Positions 22,474 through 30,997 are shown, numbered from the stretch's first letter. The stretch: DNA of 64,000 bases from Nocardioides sp. (GCF_030655615.1 NZ_JAURVJ010000173.1:1-64000), one strand, 5' to 3'. Notes: a model not told the origin generated them from the sequence alone. Numbers and translations: made by a program.

Positions 22474-23967
22474 TCAGACGGCGTACTGCTCGAGCTCGCC
22501 GGCCAGGTCGGCGTTGGCCCGGCCGCGGACGACGGTGCCGTCGCCGGTGTGCTCGAGGGAGTCGATCTCGCCGTGCTGGTGGAGCTGGTTGATGAGGTCG
22601 CCGCGCTCGTAGGGCAGCAGCGCGTGGAACTCGACCCCCGGCCGCGGCAGCTCGCTCTCGACCAGCCGCAGCGCCTCGGCGATGCCGGCACCGGTCTTGG
22701 CGGACACGACGACCGAGTGGGTCTCGTGCTGGCGCAGCCGCGCGAGCACGAGCGGGTCGGCGGCATCGGCCTTGTTGATGACGATCAGCTCGGGCACGTC
22801 GGCGGCGTCGACGTCGGCCAGGACGGCACGCACCGCGGAGATCTGGCCCTCGGGGTCGGGGTGGGAGCCGTCGACGACGTGGAGGATGAGGTCGGCGTCC
22901 GCGACCTCCTCGAGCGTCGAGCGGAACGCCTCGATCAGCTGGTGCGGCAGGTGGCGCACGAACCCGACGGTGTCGGACATCGTGTAGACGCGGCCGTCGG
23001 CGGTCGTCGTACGACGGGTGGTCGGGTCGAGCGTCGCGAAGAGCGAGTCCTCGACGAGCACCCCGGCGTCGGTGAGCCGGTTGAGCAGCGAGGACTTGCC
23101 GGCGTTGGTGTAGCCGGCGATCGCGACGCTCGGGATGTGGTGGCGCTTGCGGTCGGCCCGCTTGGTGTCGCGGGTGCCCTTCATGTGCTTGAGCTCGCGG
23201 CGCAGCTTGGCGATCTTGTCGTTGATGCGACGCCGGTCGGTCTCGATCTTGGTCTCACCGGGGCCACGGCCGCCGATGCCGCCGCCGTCGGCGCCGACCC
23301 GGCCACCGGCCTGGCGGGACAGCTGGCCGCCCCAGCCGCGGAGCCGCTGCTTCATGTACTGCAGCTGGGCGAGCTCGACCTGGGCCTGGCCCTCACGCGA
23401 CTTGGCGTGCTGGGCGAAGATGTCGAGGATCAGGGCCGTACGGTCGACGACCTTGACCTTGGTGCGGTCCTCGAGGTTGCGGAGCTGGCTGGGCGCGAGG
23501 TCGCCGTCGCAGATGACGGTGTCGGCGCCGGTGGCGGCGACGATCTCGGCGAGTCCCTCGACCTTGCCGCGGCCGATGTAGGTCGCCGGGTCGGGCGTCT
23601 GCCGGCGCTGGTAGATCGCCTCGAGCACCTCGGAGCCGGCGGTCTCGGCGAGCAGGGCGAGCTCGGCCATGGAGTTCTCGGCGTCCTGGACGCTGCCCTC
23701 GGTCCACACGCCAACGAGGACGACGCGCTCGAGCCGCAGCTGGCGGTACTCGACCTCGGTGATGTCCTCGAGCTCGGTGCGCAGCCCGGCGACCCGGCGC
23801 AGCTGGTGGCGCTCGGCGAGCTCCATGGCGCCCGTCGTCGGGTCGGCCTCGGGGTCGGGCTCGTCGGCGTAGCCGGAGACGAAGTCGTCAGCCTGGTTTT
23901 CGGTGTCGTCCCACTCGGCGGTCTCGTCGAGCTCGGCGGTGAGGGAGAAGTCGCGTGCGTTCGTCAT
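22474..23967 (-). CDS. hflX: ribosome-associated GTPase HflX
   Basis: A 497-residue GTPase that splits or rescues stalled 70S ribosomes under stress. The N-terminal HflX domain has YIGRGKVEGLAE and LRNLEDRTKVKVVDRTALILDIFAQHA; the linker has GGRGPGETKIETDRR. The G domain shows G1 GYTNAGKSSL, G3 DTVGFVRHLP and G4 NKAD. ATG 23967 is chosen because the preceding in-frame residues are unlike the family. A TAGGCT box lies eight bases upstream of it. The acidic first 45 residues are typical of actinobacterial homologues. Divergent from the kinase gene at 24064. Confidence 0.92.
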   Translation of the reverse strand: MTNARDFSLTAELDETAEWDDTENQADDFVSGYADEPDPEADPTTGAMELAERHQLRRVAGLRTELEDITEVEYRQLRLERVVLVGVWTEGSVQDAENSMAELALLAETAGSEVLEAIYQRRQTPDPATYIGRGKVEGLAEIVAATGADTVICDGDLAPSQLRNLEDRTKVKVVDRTALILDIFAQHAKSREGQAQVELAQLQYMKQRLRGWGGQLSRQAGGRVGADGGGIGGRGPGETKIETDRRRINDKIAKLRRELKHMKGTRDTKRADRKRHHIPSVAIAGYTNAGKSSLLNRLTDAGVLVEDSLFATLDPTTRRTTTADGRVYTMSDTVGFVRHLPHQLIEAFRSTLEEVADADLILHVVDGSHPDPEGQISAVRAVLADVDAADVPELIVINKADAADPLVLARLRQHETHSVVVSAKTGAGIAEALRLVESELPRPGVEFHALLPYERGDLINQLHQHGEIDSLEHTGDGTVVRGRANADLAGELEQYAV

Positions 23968-24063
23968 ATGCCCCCAGCCTAGGTCGGGTTCCCCGGCCTG
24001 ACGAACGGCTTTCGTGTAGCGCATCCGTGCGCGGCTGGTCGAGCTCATGCACCCTTCTACTCC

Positions 24064-24633
24064 ATGCAGGCAATTCCGACCCCGCCGGACGTCCGGCTGC
24101 TCGGCATCACGGGCGCGCCCGGGGTCGGCAAGACTACCCTCGCGGCGGCGCTCGGCCGGCCGGTCGTGCCCATGGACGGCTTCCACTACGCCGACGTCGA
24201 GCTCGTCCGCCGCGGGCTGCTGGCGCTGAAGGGCGCGCCCGACACCTTCGACGCCGAGGGCTACGCCGCGCTGCTGCGCCGGGTCGCCACGGGCGAGCCC
24301 GAGGTGGTCGCGCCGTCGTTCGACCGCGACCTCGAGCAGCCGCTGGCCGGGGCGATCCGGGTGCCGGCGGTCGGCCCGGTGGTGACCGAGGGCAACTACC
24401 TGCTCCTCGACGAGCCGCGCTGGCGGGGCGTGCGAGCCGAGATCGAGGTGGTCTGGCACCTGCACCTCGACGACGCCGTACGCCGGGAGCGGCTGGTCGC
24501 GCGGCACGTCGCCTTCGGCAAGACCCCCGACGAGGCCCTGGCCTGGGTCGCCCGCGTCGACGACCCCAACGCCCGCCTCGTCGAGGCCGCCGCCGACCGG
24601 GCCGACCTGGTTGTCGAGCTCGGGCCCGGCTAG
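24064..24633 (+). CDS. P-loop nucleoside/nucleotide kinase-like protein
   Basis: A 189-residue kinase of the uridine kinase/pantothenate kinase-like family (YggC/FrcK group). Walker A is GAPGVGKTT at about 17-25, followed by PMDGFHYADVEL, the substrate motif of this group. A basic lid segment is seen in RRERLVARHVAFGK. The phosphoryl acceptor cannot be told from sequence; sugar, nucleoside or pantothenate are all possible. ATG 24064 is 30 bases from the upstream hairpin-free divergent region with hflX. Confidence 0.75.
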   Translation: MQAIPTPPDVRLLGITGAPGVGKTTLAAALGRPVVPMDGFHYADVELVRRGLLALKGAPDTFDAEGYAALLRRVATGEPEVVAPSFDRDLEQPLAGAIRVPAVGPVVTEGNYLLLDEPRWRGVRAEIEVVWHLHLDDAVRRERLVARHVAFGKTPDEALAWVARVDDPNARLVEAAADRADLVVELGPG

Positions 24634-24676
24634 GCGGACGGTCCGCACCAACAGCGGAGCCGCACCAACGTCGTCA

Positions 24677-24715
24677 CCGCACAACTTGCGTATTCGCAGT
24701 TTGTGCGGGTACGGT
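24677..24715 (+). promoter_or_regulatory. promoter embedded in an imperfect inverted repeat
   Basis: 24677-24690 and 24695-24708 are inverted repeats with 12 of 14 matches around TATT. The -35 TTGCGT (24686-24691) lies inside the repeat, and the -10 TACGGT (24710-24715) follows after 18 bases, six bases before ATG 24722. The overlap suggests an operator for an unidentified repressor. Confidence 0.6.
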
Positions 24716-24721
24716 TGCGTC

Positions 24722-25111
24722 ATGTCCATCGACCCCGCCCTCCTCCAGGCCCTCCGTGACGCCCTGGCTGCCGCCGAGCAGCACGAGGCCGACGAGGCGC
24801 TCCCCCACCTGCGGGAGGCGGCCGACCGGCTGGCCGAGCTGATCGACGGTCAGCTGGCCGAGGCGGTCGTGCACCAGCGCGCGTCGCTGCGGTCGGCCGG
24901 GCAGAAGGCCGGGCTGTCGGAGAACGCCGTGGGCCCGCGGCTGGCGCGCACGCCCGCCCTGGCGCCCTACGCCAACGACGACGGCCGGGTCACCGCCGCC
25001 GCGGTCGAACGCGCCCGTTACGACGCCGAGACCGGCGCCCCTCCCCCGGCGGGCAAGCCCGCCGCCGCCCCGATGCGCTTCAAGCCGCGTCGACCCACGA
25101 AGGGATCCTGA
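24722..25111 (+). CDS. hypothetical protein paired with a VWA protein
   Basis: A 129-residue protein of unknown function, mostly helical for residues 1-75 (AALRDALAAAEQHEADEALPH-like segments) with a proline-rich, basic C-terminus ending RRPTKGS. Residues about 55-85 (ASLRSAGQKAGLSENAVGPRL) read like a helix-turn-helix that could bind DNA, which fits the operator-like repeat at its promoter. ATG 24722 has a TACGGT box six bases upstream. Two bases separate it from the VWA gene, so they form an operon. Confidence 0.65.
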   Translation: MSIDPALLQALRDALAAAEQHEADEALPHLREAADRLAELIDGQLAEAVVHQRASLRSAGQKAGLSENAVGPRLARTPALAPYANDDGRVTAAAVERARYDAETGAPPPAGKPAAAPMRFKPRRPTKGS

Positions 25112-25113
25112 CC

Positions 25114-25755
25114 ATGACCGACCAGACGCTCACCCACCTCTACTTCCTCCTCGACCGGAGCGGGTCCATGCAGTCGATCAAGTCCGACATCGAGGGCGGC
25201 TTCGCGGCGTTCGTCGACGAGCAGCGCGGCACTCCGGGCGGGTGCCGGGTCACGCTGGCGCAGTTCGACGACCACTACGACGTCGTCTACGCCGACCGTG
25301 ACGTCGCCGACGTCCCGGCCCTCGACCTGCAGCCGCGCGGCATGACCGCGCTCCACGACGCGATCGGCCGGACCGTCACCGAGGCCGGCGCCGAGCTGGC
25401 CCGGCTCCCCGAGGACCGGCGCCCGGGCACGGTCATCGTCGCGATCATGACCGACGGGCTGGAGAACGCGAGCAAGGAGTGGACCGGCCCCGCCGTCAAG
25501 GCCCTCGTCGAGCAGCAGACCCGCGAGTGGGGCTGGCAGTTCATGTACATGGGCGCCGACCAGGACGCCGTCGAGGTCGGCACCTCCCTCGGCGTCCCGG
25601 CCGGTCAGTCGATGACCTACGCCCGCGGCAAGGGTCGCGAGGCGATGGGCAAGAAGAGCGAGAAGATCCGCCAGATGCGCGCCGCCCGGATGACCGACGC
25701 CGCCGCCCCGATGCCGGCCTACACCGCCCAGGAGCGCTCCGACCTCGCCGACTGA
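25114..25755 (+). CDS. von Willebrand factor A domain protein
   Basis: A 213-residue soluble VWA protein. The metal-ion-dependent adhesion site is complete: DRSGSMQS near residue 14, a Thr in PRGMTALHDAI, and Asp in MTDGLENAS. VWA proteins of this type mediate protein-protein contacts, often with tellurite-resistance-like or MoxR-like partners, but none is nearby. The end is basic (KGREAMGKKSEKIRQMRAAR). It follows the small protein by two bases and is co-expressed with it. A short 7-bp hairpin follows at 25767-25786. Confidence 0.8.
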   Translation: MTDQTLTHLYFLLDRSGSMQSIKSDIEGGFAAFVDEQRGTPGGCRVTLAQFDDHYDVVYADRDVADVPALDLQPRGMTALHDAIGRTVTEAGAELARLPEDRRPGTVIVAIMTDGLENASKEWTGPAVKALVEQQTREWGWQFMYMGADQDAVEVGTSLGVPAGQSMTYARGKGREAMGKKSEKIRQMRAARMTDAAAPMPAYTAQERSDLAD

Positions 25756-25766
25756 CGTCCTGCAGC

Positions 25767-25786
25767 TCGGGGCCGCGCAGCCCCGA
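25767..25786 (+). terminator. short GC hairpin after the VWA gene
   Basis: TCGGGGC pairs with GCCCCGA around a 6-base loop, 11 bases after the VWA stop. The stem is short but perfectly placed. Confidence 0.5.
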
Positions 25787-25829
25787 TCATGTCGCTGACC
25801 CGTCGCGGTGGTGCACCCGGATGCCCGGC

Positions 25830-25880
25830 TGCGGTGGTCTCGACGCGAGCCGCTCCTTCGTCGCGGCTCGCTGCTCGCTC
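25830..25880. repeat. fragment resembling an actinobacterial interspersed GC-rich repeat
   Basis: The stretch GTGGTCTCGACGCGAGCCG continues into a hairpin pairing 25845-25852 with 25864-25871. Sequences of this kind (GGTCTCGA...GCTCGCT) recur as short interspersed repeats in Nocardioides-like genomes; I know the type but cannot count copies here. Confidence 0.4.
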
Positions 25881-26655
25881 ACTTGGGGGGCATGCGGATG
25901 CCGCCGTCGAGGCGGACGGTCTCGCCGTTCATGTAGGAGTTGGTCAGGCACTCGATGACCATCGAGGCGAGCTCGGCGCCGGAGCCGAGGCGCTTGGGGA
26001 AGAGCACGTTGGCGCCGAGGTTGGCCTTGAACGCGTCGGCGTCGGGGCCCTCGCCGTAGATCGGGGTGTCGATGAGGCCGGGGGCGACGGTGTTGAGGCG
26101 GATGCCGGAGGCCGAGAGGTCGCGGGCGACGGGGAGGGTCATGCCGACGACGCCGCCCTTGGAGGCCGAGTAGGACGCCTGGCCGATCTGGCCGTCGAAC
26201 GCGGCGACGCTGGCGAGGTTGACGATCGCGCCGCGACAGCCGTCGGCGTCGGGCTCGTTCTGGCTCATCGCGGTCGCGGCCTGGCGGACCACGTCGAAGG
26301 TGCCGATGAGGTTGATCTGGATGACCTTGGTGAAGGCCTCGAGGGAGTGGGCCGACTCGAGCAGGCCGTCGCGACCGATCGTGCGCTGGGCCCAGCCGAT
26401 GCCGGCCGAGTTGACCACCGCGCGCAGCGGGGCGATCTCGGCGGCGGCCTTGACGGCGCCCGCGATCTGCTCGGTGTTGGTGACGTCGACCTGGGCGAAG
26501 ACGCCCTTGATCTCCTCGGCCAGGGCCTCGCCCTTGTCGGCCTGGAGGTCGGCGACGACGACGGTCACACCGAGGGCGGCGAGCTGGCGGGCGGCCGCGG
26601 CGCCGATGCCGGAGGCACCGCCGGTGACGATGGCAGAAGATCCACTGAGGTCCAT
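25879..26655 (-). CDS. SDR, 3-hydroxyacyl-CoA dehydrogenase-like
   Basis: A 258-residue short-chain dehydrogenase. TGGASGIG near residue 12 binds NAD, NSAGIGWA lies near 80, and the catalytic ASYSASKGG is near 155. The insertions and the end RLDGGIRMPPK resemble type II 3-hydroxyacyl-CoA dehydrogenases (HSD17B10 group) of fatty-acid or branched-chain degradation. ATG 26655 follows TATGCT by seven bases, a leaderless start, rather than the ATG at 26667. A perfect 11-base inverted repeat sits just upstream of the -10 box, suggesting control by a repressor. Confidence 0.8.
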   Translation of the reverse strand: MDLSGSSAIVTGGASGIGAAAARQLAALGVTVVVADLQADKGEALAEEIKGVFAQVDVTNTEQIAGAVKAAAEIAPLRAVVNSAGIGWAQRTIGRDGLLESAHSLEAFTKVIQINLIGTFDVVRQAATAMSQNEPDADGCRGAIVNLASVAAFDGQIGQASYSASKGGVVGMTLPVARDLSASGIRLNTVAPGLIDTPIYGEGPDADAFKANLGANVLFPKRLGSGAELASMVIECLTNSYMNGETVRLDGGIRMPPK

Positions 26656-26671
26656 GGCGGGGAGCATAGCA

Positions 26672-26696
26672 ACCGTGACACCGATGGTGTCACGGT
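26672..26696. promoter_or_regulatory. 25-bp perfect palindrome upstream of the dehydrogenase
   Basis: ACCGTGACACC and GGTGTCACGGT flank the spacer GAT. It sits four bases before the TATGCT -10 box (26668-26663) of the dehydrogenase, typical of a TetR-type operator. It also follows the dapF stop by 13 bases, so a terminator role is the alternative. No T-tract follows. Confidence 0.6.
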
Positions 26697-26709
26697 CCAG
26701 CGCTGCCCT

Positions 26710-27513
26710 CTAGAGGTCGGTCGTCCCGCGCGCCACGACGACGGCCGGCCCGGTCATCAGGACCCTGCCCTCCGGCGTACGACTGATCGTGACCGTGCCG
26801 CCGGGCTGGTCGACGCGGCAGGTCATCGCGCCGTCGCCGGGCATCGCGGCGACCGCGACCGCGCAGGCGCCGGTGCCGCAGGCCTGGGTCTCGCCCGAGC
26901 CGCGCTCGTGGACACGCATCGCGACGTGGGCGTCGCCGCGGCGTACGACGAACTCGACGTTGACCCCGGACGGGTAGACCGAGGTGTCGTGGGTCGGCGC
27001 GACGAGGAGCGGGCCGGCGTCGTCGAGCTCGTCGACGAACGCGACCGCGTGGGGGTTGCCGACGTCGACGTGGGTCGCGGCCCAGGTGCGGTCGCCGACG
27101 GACACCTGGGTCTCGCCCAGGACCTGGGGCACGCCCATGTCGACGGTGACCTCGTCGCCGGTGACGGTGACGGTCTTGACCCCGTCGCGGGTGTCGACCT
27201 CGAACGGCAGGCCCGCCTCGGCGAGACCCTCCTGGACGAGGTGGAGCGCGAAGACCCGGATGCCGTTGCCGCACATCTCGGCGACCGACCCGTCGGCGTT
27301 GCGGTAGTCCATGAACCACCGGCCCGCCGAGTCGGGCGAGTCACCCGGGACGCAGAGCACCCGGAGGACGCCGTCGCCGCCGATGCCGCCGCGCCGGTCG
27401 CAGAGCGCCCGGACCCGGTCGACGTCGAGGTCGCCGTGGACGGAGCCGTCGAGGTCGGGCAGCAGGACGAAGTCGTTGTGGGTGCCGTGGCCCTTGAGGA
27501 ACGGGTAGCTCAT
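26710..27513 (-). CDS. dapF: diaminopimelate epimerase
   Basis: A 267-residue cofactor-free epimerase converting LL- to meso-diaminopimelate for lysine and peptidoglycan synthesis. The two catalytic cysteines are visible in AEMCGNGIRVF and QACGTGACAVA. The N-terminal KGHGTHNDFVLL substrate motif is intact. ATG 27513 overlaps the stop of the upstream PPOX gene (ATGA), so it is translationally coupled to it. Position between hflX and miaA matches the conserved actinobacterial order miaB-miaA-dapF-hflX-lexA, here with insertions. Confidence 0.95.
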   Translation of the reverse strand: MSYPFLKGHGTHNDFVLLPDLDGSVHGDLDVDRVRALCDRRGGIGGDGVLRVLCVPGDSPDSAGRWFMDYRNADGSVAEMCGNGIRVFALHLVQEGLAEAGLPFEVDTRDGVKTVTVTGDEVTVDMGVPQVLGETQVSVGDRTWAATHVDVGNPHAVAFVDELDDAGPLLVAPTHDTSVYPSGVNVEFVVRRGDAHVAMRVHERGSGETQACGTGACAVAVAAMPGDGAMTCRVDQPGGTVTISRTPEGRVLMTGPAVVVARGTTDL

Positions 27514-28154
27514 CCGTAGAGACCGCGCGCGTAGTTCTCGGGCTTGTAGTACTCCTCGAGCTCCTCCACCGTCTGCCCGCTGGGCTCGACGGTCGCGGCG
27601 ATGACGGCGCGTCGCGGGACGACGCCGTCGGGGTCCCAGGTCTCGGGCTTCCACAGCCCCGAGCGCAGGAACGCCTTGGCGCAGTGGAAGAAGATCTCCT
27701 CGATCTCGACGACCACGGCGAGGAGCGGCCGGTGACCCTTGACGATCATCTCGTCGAAGAACGGCGCGTCGGACACCAGCCGGGCGCGGCCGTTGACGCG
27801 CAGGGTGTCGCCGCGTCCGGGGATGAGGAAGTGCAGCCCGACGTGGGGGTTGACCAGGATGTTCTTGTAGCCGTCGGCGCGCTTGTTGCCCGGGCGCTCG
27901 GCGATCGCGAGGGTTGTGTCGTCGACGACGTGGACGAGCTGGCCGGCCGGGTCGCCCTTGGGCGAGGCGTCGCAGCGCCCGTCGGCGTCGGCGGTCGCCA
28001 TCACGCAGAACGGCGAGGCGGCGAGCCACTGCCGGTCGACATCGAGCAGCGCCGCTCGACCCTTGTCGCGGGCCCGCTGGTTGGGCTCACCGAGCAGCGC
28101 GACCAGCGCGTCGAGGTCGCCGATCTCGGTCCAGCCGGTCTGGGTGCTCGTCAC
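27510..28154 (-). CDS. pyridoxamine 5'-phosphate oxidase family protein
   Basis: A 214-residue flavin-binding PPOX-fold protein of the MSMEG_1061 type. Visible features are FCVMATADADGRCDASPKGD near residue 47 and the ending EEYYKPENYARGLYG. Probably an FMN- or F420-dependent oxidoreductase or flavin-sequestering protein; the substrate is unknown. GTG 28154 follows a TACCGT box by six bases, so this is a leaderless first gene of a PPOX-dapF operon. Longer frames extend into the ggt end and are rejected. Confidence 0.8.
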   Translation of the reverse strand: MTSTQTGWTEIGDLDALVALLGEPNQRARDKGRAALLDVDRQWLAASPFCVMATADADGRCDASPKGDPAGQLVHVVDDTTLAIAERPGNKRADGYKNILVNPHVGLHFLIPGRGDTLRVNGRARLVSDAPFFDEMIVKGHRPLLAVVVEIEEIFFHCAKAFLRSGLWKPETWDPDGVVPRRAVIAATVEPSGQTVEELEEYYKPENYARGLYG

Positions 28155-28200
28155 CCGCCCACGGTACGACGTCGGCGCGCGAGCCGCGACACGACGAGGG

Positions 28201-30072
28201 TCACGGGTCGCGGTGGGCCGGGCGCAGCACCCGTGCGGCGCCGCCACCGCGGCGGGTCGGCTCGGCGACGACCGTCATGCGCCCGCCCGGCGAGATCTCG
28301 ATCCCGGTGAAGGCACCGATCTCGGCCGCGCTGGTGAACGCGTCGCCCGAGGGGACGAGGTCGTGGCCGTAGGCCTCCAGCAGCGCCTCGTAGCGGTCGA
28401 GGAACGCCGGCTCGGAGCTCACCGTCGCGGTGTTGCGCTGCGATGCGCGCGGGGCGGCCACCGCCTCGGGCAGCGTCAGGCCCCGGTCGAGCCGGTTGAG
28501 CAGCACCTGCAGGACGGTGGTGATGATCGTGGACCCGCCCGGCGACCCGACGGCCAGGAACGGCTTGCCGCCGCGGAGCACGATCGTCGGCGACATCGAG
28601 CTGCGCGGACGCTTGCCGGGCTGGAGCCGGTTGGGGTCGGCGGCGTCGAACTCGAGGCTGAAGTCGGTGAGCTCGTTGTTGAGCAGGAACCCGCGGCCCG
28701 GCACCACGATGCCGGAGCCCCCGGTCTGCTCGATCGTCAGCGTGTAGGAGACGACGTTGCCCCAGCGGTCGGCGACCGTGAGGTGGGTGGTCGAGACGTT
28801 CTCGTGGTCCTCGGGCGAGGTGGAGCGGGTGCCACCGCCTGCGCAGGCGCCGTCGTAGTCGGTGACGTCGCCCGCCGGGACCGGCTTGGTGGCCGCGGTG
28901 TCGGGGTCGAGGGAGCAGGCCCGCTCGTCGGCGAACTTCTGCGAGAGCAGGTCGCGCACCGGCACGTCGGTGTAGCGGGCGTCGCCGAGGTAGGCGCCGC
29001 GGTCGGCGAAGGCCAGGGCGCTGGCCTCGAGGTAGTGGTGGAGGAAGTCGGTGTCGGACATGGAGCGAAGGTCGTCACGCTCGAGGATGTTGAGCGCCTC
29101 GCCGACGGTGGTGCCGCCGCTGGACGAGGGCCGCATGCCGACGATCTCGAGCCCCTCGTAGCGGGTGCGCGTCGGGGCCTGGACCGACGCCCGGTAGCGG
29201 CGGAAGTCAGCCGGCCGCAGGTAGCCCCTGGGCACCGGGAGCGTGGTGCCCCGGACGGTGGGTGGGCGGCGCACGGTTTGCGAGATCTCGCGCGGGATGG
29301 CGCCGTCGTAGAACATCCCCGGGTTGCGGCCGAGCTGGCGGTAGGTGCGGGCGAGGTCGGGGTTGCGGAAGCGGGTGCCGACGCGTGGCAGCTTGCCCTT
29401 CTTGAGGAAGAGCCGCTTGGTGCTGGTGAAGGCCCGGAAGCGCTCCTGGTTGTCCTTGGTCTGGGAGCGGAACGTCTGGTCGACGACGAAGCCCCGCTGG
29501 GCCAGCCGGGCGCTGGGCGCGAGCACCCGGGCCAGGGAGAGGGTGCCCCACCGGCGCAGGGCGGTGGTCCAGGTGGCGGGGGTGCCGGGCGTGCCGACCG
29601 ACACGCCGCTGGTCACCAGGTCGGGGGTGAACGTGTAGGGCTCGCCGGTCGCCGGGTCGAGGAACGCGTCGCGCGGGATGGCCCGGGGAGCGGTCTCGCG
29701 GCCGTCGATGGTCTGGACGCGACCGCTCCTCGCGTCGTAGTAGACGAAGTAGCCGCCACCCCCGACGCCGGCGCTGTAGGGCTCGGTGACACCCAGGGCC
29801 GCGGCCGTCGCGACCGCCGCGTCGACGGCGTTGCCGCCGCGGCGCAGGACCCCCAGGCCGATGCGGGTCGCGTCGGCGTCGACCGAGGTCACGCCTCCGC
29901 CGCGGCCGACGGCAGTCGCCTCCTTGGGCGGCACCGGCGCCCGCTCGGTCACCGGCGGCCCGGCCGCACGCGGTGACCCGGGCGCAGCCCCCACGGCGGA
30001 CGTGCCGGTGGTGCTGAGCCCGACCACCGGGGCCAGGACGAGGACGGACAGGACGGTGAGACGACGGTGCAT
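28201..30072 (-). CDS. ggt: gamma-glutamyltransferase
   Basis: A 623-residue exported proenzyme that cleaves gamma-glutamyl bonds of glutathione-like compounds or transfers the glutamyl group. The signal peptide covers about 1-30. Autoprocessing is expected at Thr in DHENVSTTHLTVAD near residue 415, which becomes the nucleophile. Substrate residues are seen in NNELTDFS and GSPGGSTI. Actinobacteria use mycothiol rather than glutathione, so the physiological substrate is open. Its promoter resembles the PafBC damage type with CATGGT as -10, an unexpected regulon member. Confidence 0.92.
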   Translation of the reverse strand: MHRRLTVLSVLVLAPVVGLSTTGTSAVGAAPGSPRAAGPPVTERAPVPPKEATAVGRGGGVTSVDADATRIGLGVLRRGGNAVDAAVATAAALGVTEPYSAGVGGGGYFVYYDARSGRVQTIDGRETAPRAIPRDAFLDPATGEPYTFTPDLVTSGVSVGTPGTPATWTTALRRWGTLSLARVLAPSARLAQRGFVVDQTFRSQTKDNQERFRAFTSTKRLFLKKGKLPRVGTRFRNPDLARTYRQLGRNPGMFYDGAIPREISQTVRRPPTVRGTTLPVPRGYLRPADFRRYRASVQAPTRTRYEGLEIVGMRPSSSGGTTVGEALNILERDDLRSMSDTDFLHHYLEASALAFADRGAYLGDARYTDVPVRDLLSQKFADERACSLDPDTAATKPVPAGDVTDYDGACAGGGTRSTSPEDHENVSTTHLTVADRWGNVVSYTLTIEQTGGSGIVVPGRGFLLNNELTDFSLEFDAADPNRLQPGKRPRSSMSPTIVLRGGKPFLAVGSPGGSTIITTVLQVLLNRLDRGLTLPEAVAAPRASQRNTATVSSEPAFLDRYEALLEAYGHDLVPSGDAFTSAAEIGAFTGIEISPGGRMTVVAEPTRRGGGAARVLRPAHRDP

Positions 30073-30102
30073 GGACCCTCCCGAGATCAGGACGCTCCCC
30101 GC

Positions 30103-30124
30103 ACCATGCCAGAGATCACCGACA
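30103..30124 (-). promoter_or_regulatory. PafBC-like promoter of ggt
   Basis: TGTCGGTG (30124-30117 on the minus strand), eight bases, then CATGGT (30108-30103). Only the first base of the -10 departs from TANNNT. Start of transcription would be about 25 bases before the ggt ATG. Confidence 0.6.
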
Positions 30125-30135
30125 GTCTGCAGGGG

Positions 30136-30948
30136 TCACTCCCGGAGCCCGGGATGGCTCCGGGTCAGCAACGGCAGCAGCAGCGACCGCGGCGTGACCT
30201 GCGAGAGGGCCGCGGCGACCCGGTTGACGGTGCCGGGGATGACGACCAGGCGGCCCCGGTCGAGGCCCTCGACGCCGACCCGGGCGACCTCGGCGGCGGA
30301 CACCCACATCACCTCCGGGAGCGCGGCCTTGGCCTCCTCGTCACTGAAGCCGGCGCGCGCCCCGAACCCGGTCTCGACCGGACCCGGGCACAGGGTCGTC
30401 GCGGTCACGCCCGTGCCCTTGAGCTCGCCGGCCAGGCTCTGCGTGTAGGAGAGCACGAAGACCTTGCCGGCGCCGTACGCCGCCTGGCCCGGCAGGGGCT
30501 GGAAGGCGGCGGTCGACGCGACGTTGAGCACGCCGCCCCGACCACGGGCGACCATGCCGGGCAGGAACCGGGAGCACAGGTCGACGACGGCCACCACGTC
30601 GAGCTCGACCATCGCCATCTCCTCGTCGGGGTCGGACCGGGCGACCGCGCCAAGGGTGGAGAGACCCGCGTTGTTGACCAGGATCTCGGCGGTGAGCCCG
30701 CGCGCCTCGACCGCACCCAGCAGCCCGGCCCGCGCGGAGCGGTCGGTGAGGTCGGCCGCGACCACCTCGGCCCGCACGCCCTCACCGCGCAGCTCGTCGG
30801 CGAGGAGCTCGAGCTTGCCCACCGAGCGGGCGACGAGCGTGACCCCGTGGCCGCGCCGGGCCAGGTGGCGGGCGATCTCGGAGCCGATGCCGGAGGACGC
30901 CCCGGTGACGACGGCGGTGCGGTCGGGCGCGGGTGCGGGCAGCGTCAT
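30136..30948 (-). CDS. short-chain dehydrogenase (DltE-like)
   Basis: A 270-residue SDR with TGASSGIG near residue 16, NNAGLS near 91 and the catalytic Tyr-Lys in QAAYGAGKVFVLSYTQSL near 158. It resembles the COG0300 group of general dehydrogenases; the substrate is unknown. ATG 30948 lies seven bases after TACGCT, consistent with a leaderless start. It is transcribed leftward, 49 bases after the exporter gene, and may be read with it. Confidence 0.8.
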   Translation of the reverse strand: MTLPAPAPDRTAVVTGASSGIGSEIARHLARRGHGVTLVARSVGKLELLADELRGEGVRAEVVAADLTDRSARAGLLGAVEARGLTAEILVNNAGLSTLGAVARSDPDEEMAMVELDVVAVVDLCSRFLPGMVARGRGGVLNVASTAAFQPLPGQAAYGAGKVFVLSYTQSLAGELKGTGVTATTLCPGPVETGFGARAGFSDEEAKAALPEVMWVSAAEVARVGVEGLDRGRLVVIPGTVNRVAAALSQVTPRSLLLPLLTRSHPGLRE

Positions 30949-30997
30949 GCGGCCGAGCGTAGGGCGCCTGGCCGCCGCTGACGACGGACCCGACGGC

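Noticed and set aside
19424-22612. 1062-residue open frame on the plus strand
   Set aside because: Antisense of dinG and the SGNH hydrolase, both with clear motifs on the minus strand.
23968-24729. Long N-terminal extension of HflX
   Set aside because: The extra residues are antisense to the kinase gene and have no family similarity.
27883-29976. 697-residue open frame on the plus strand
   Set aside because: Antisense of ggt; repetitive Gly-Val-Ala-Arg composition.
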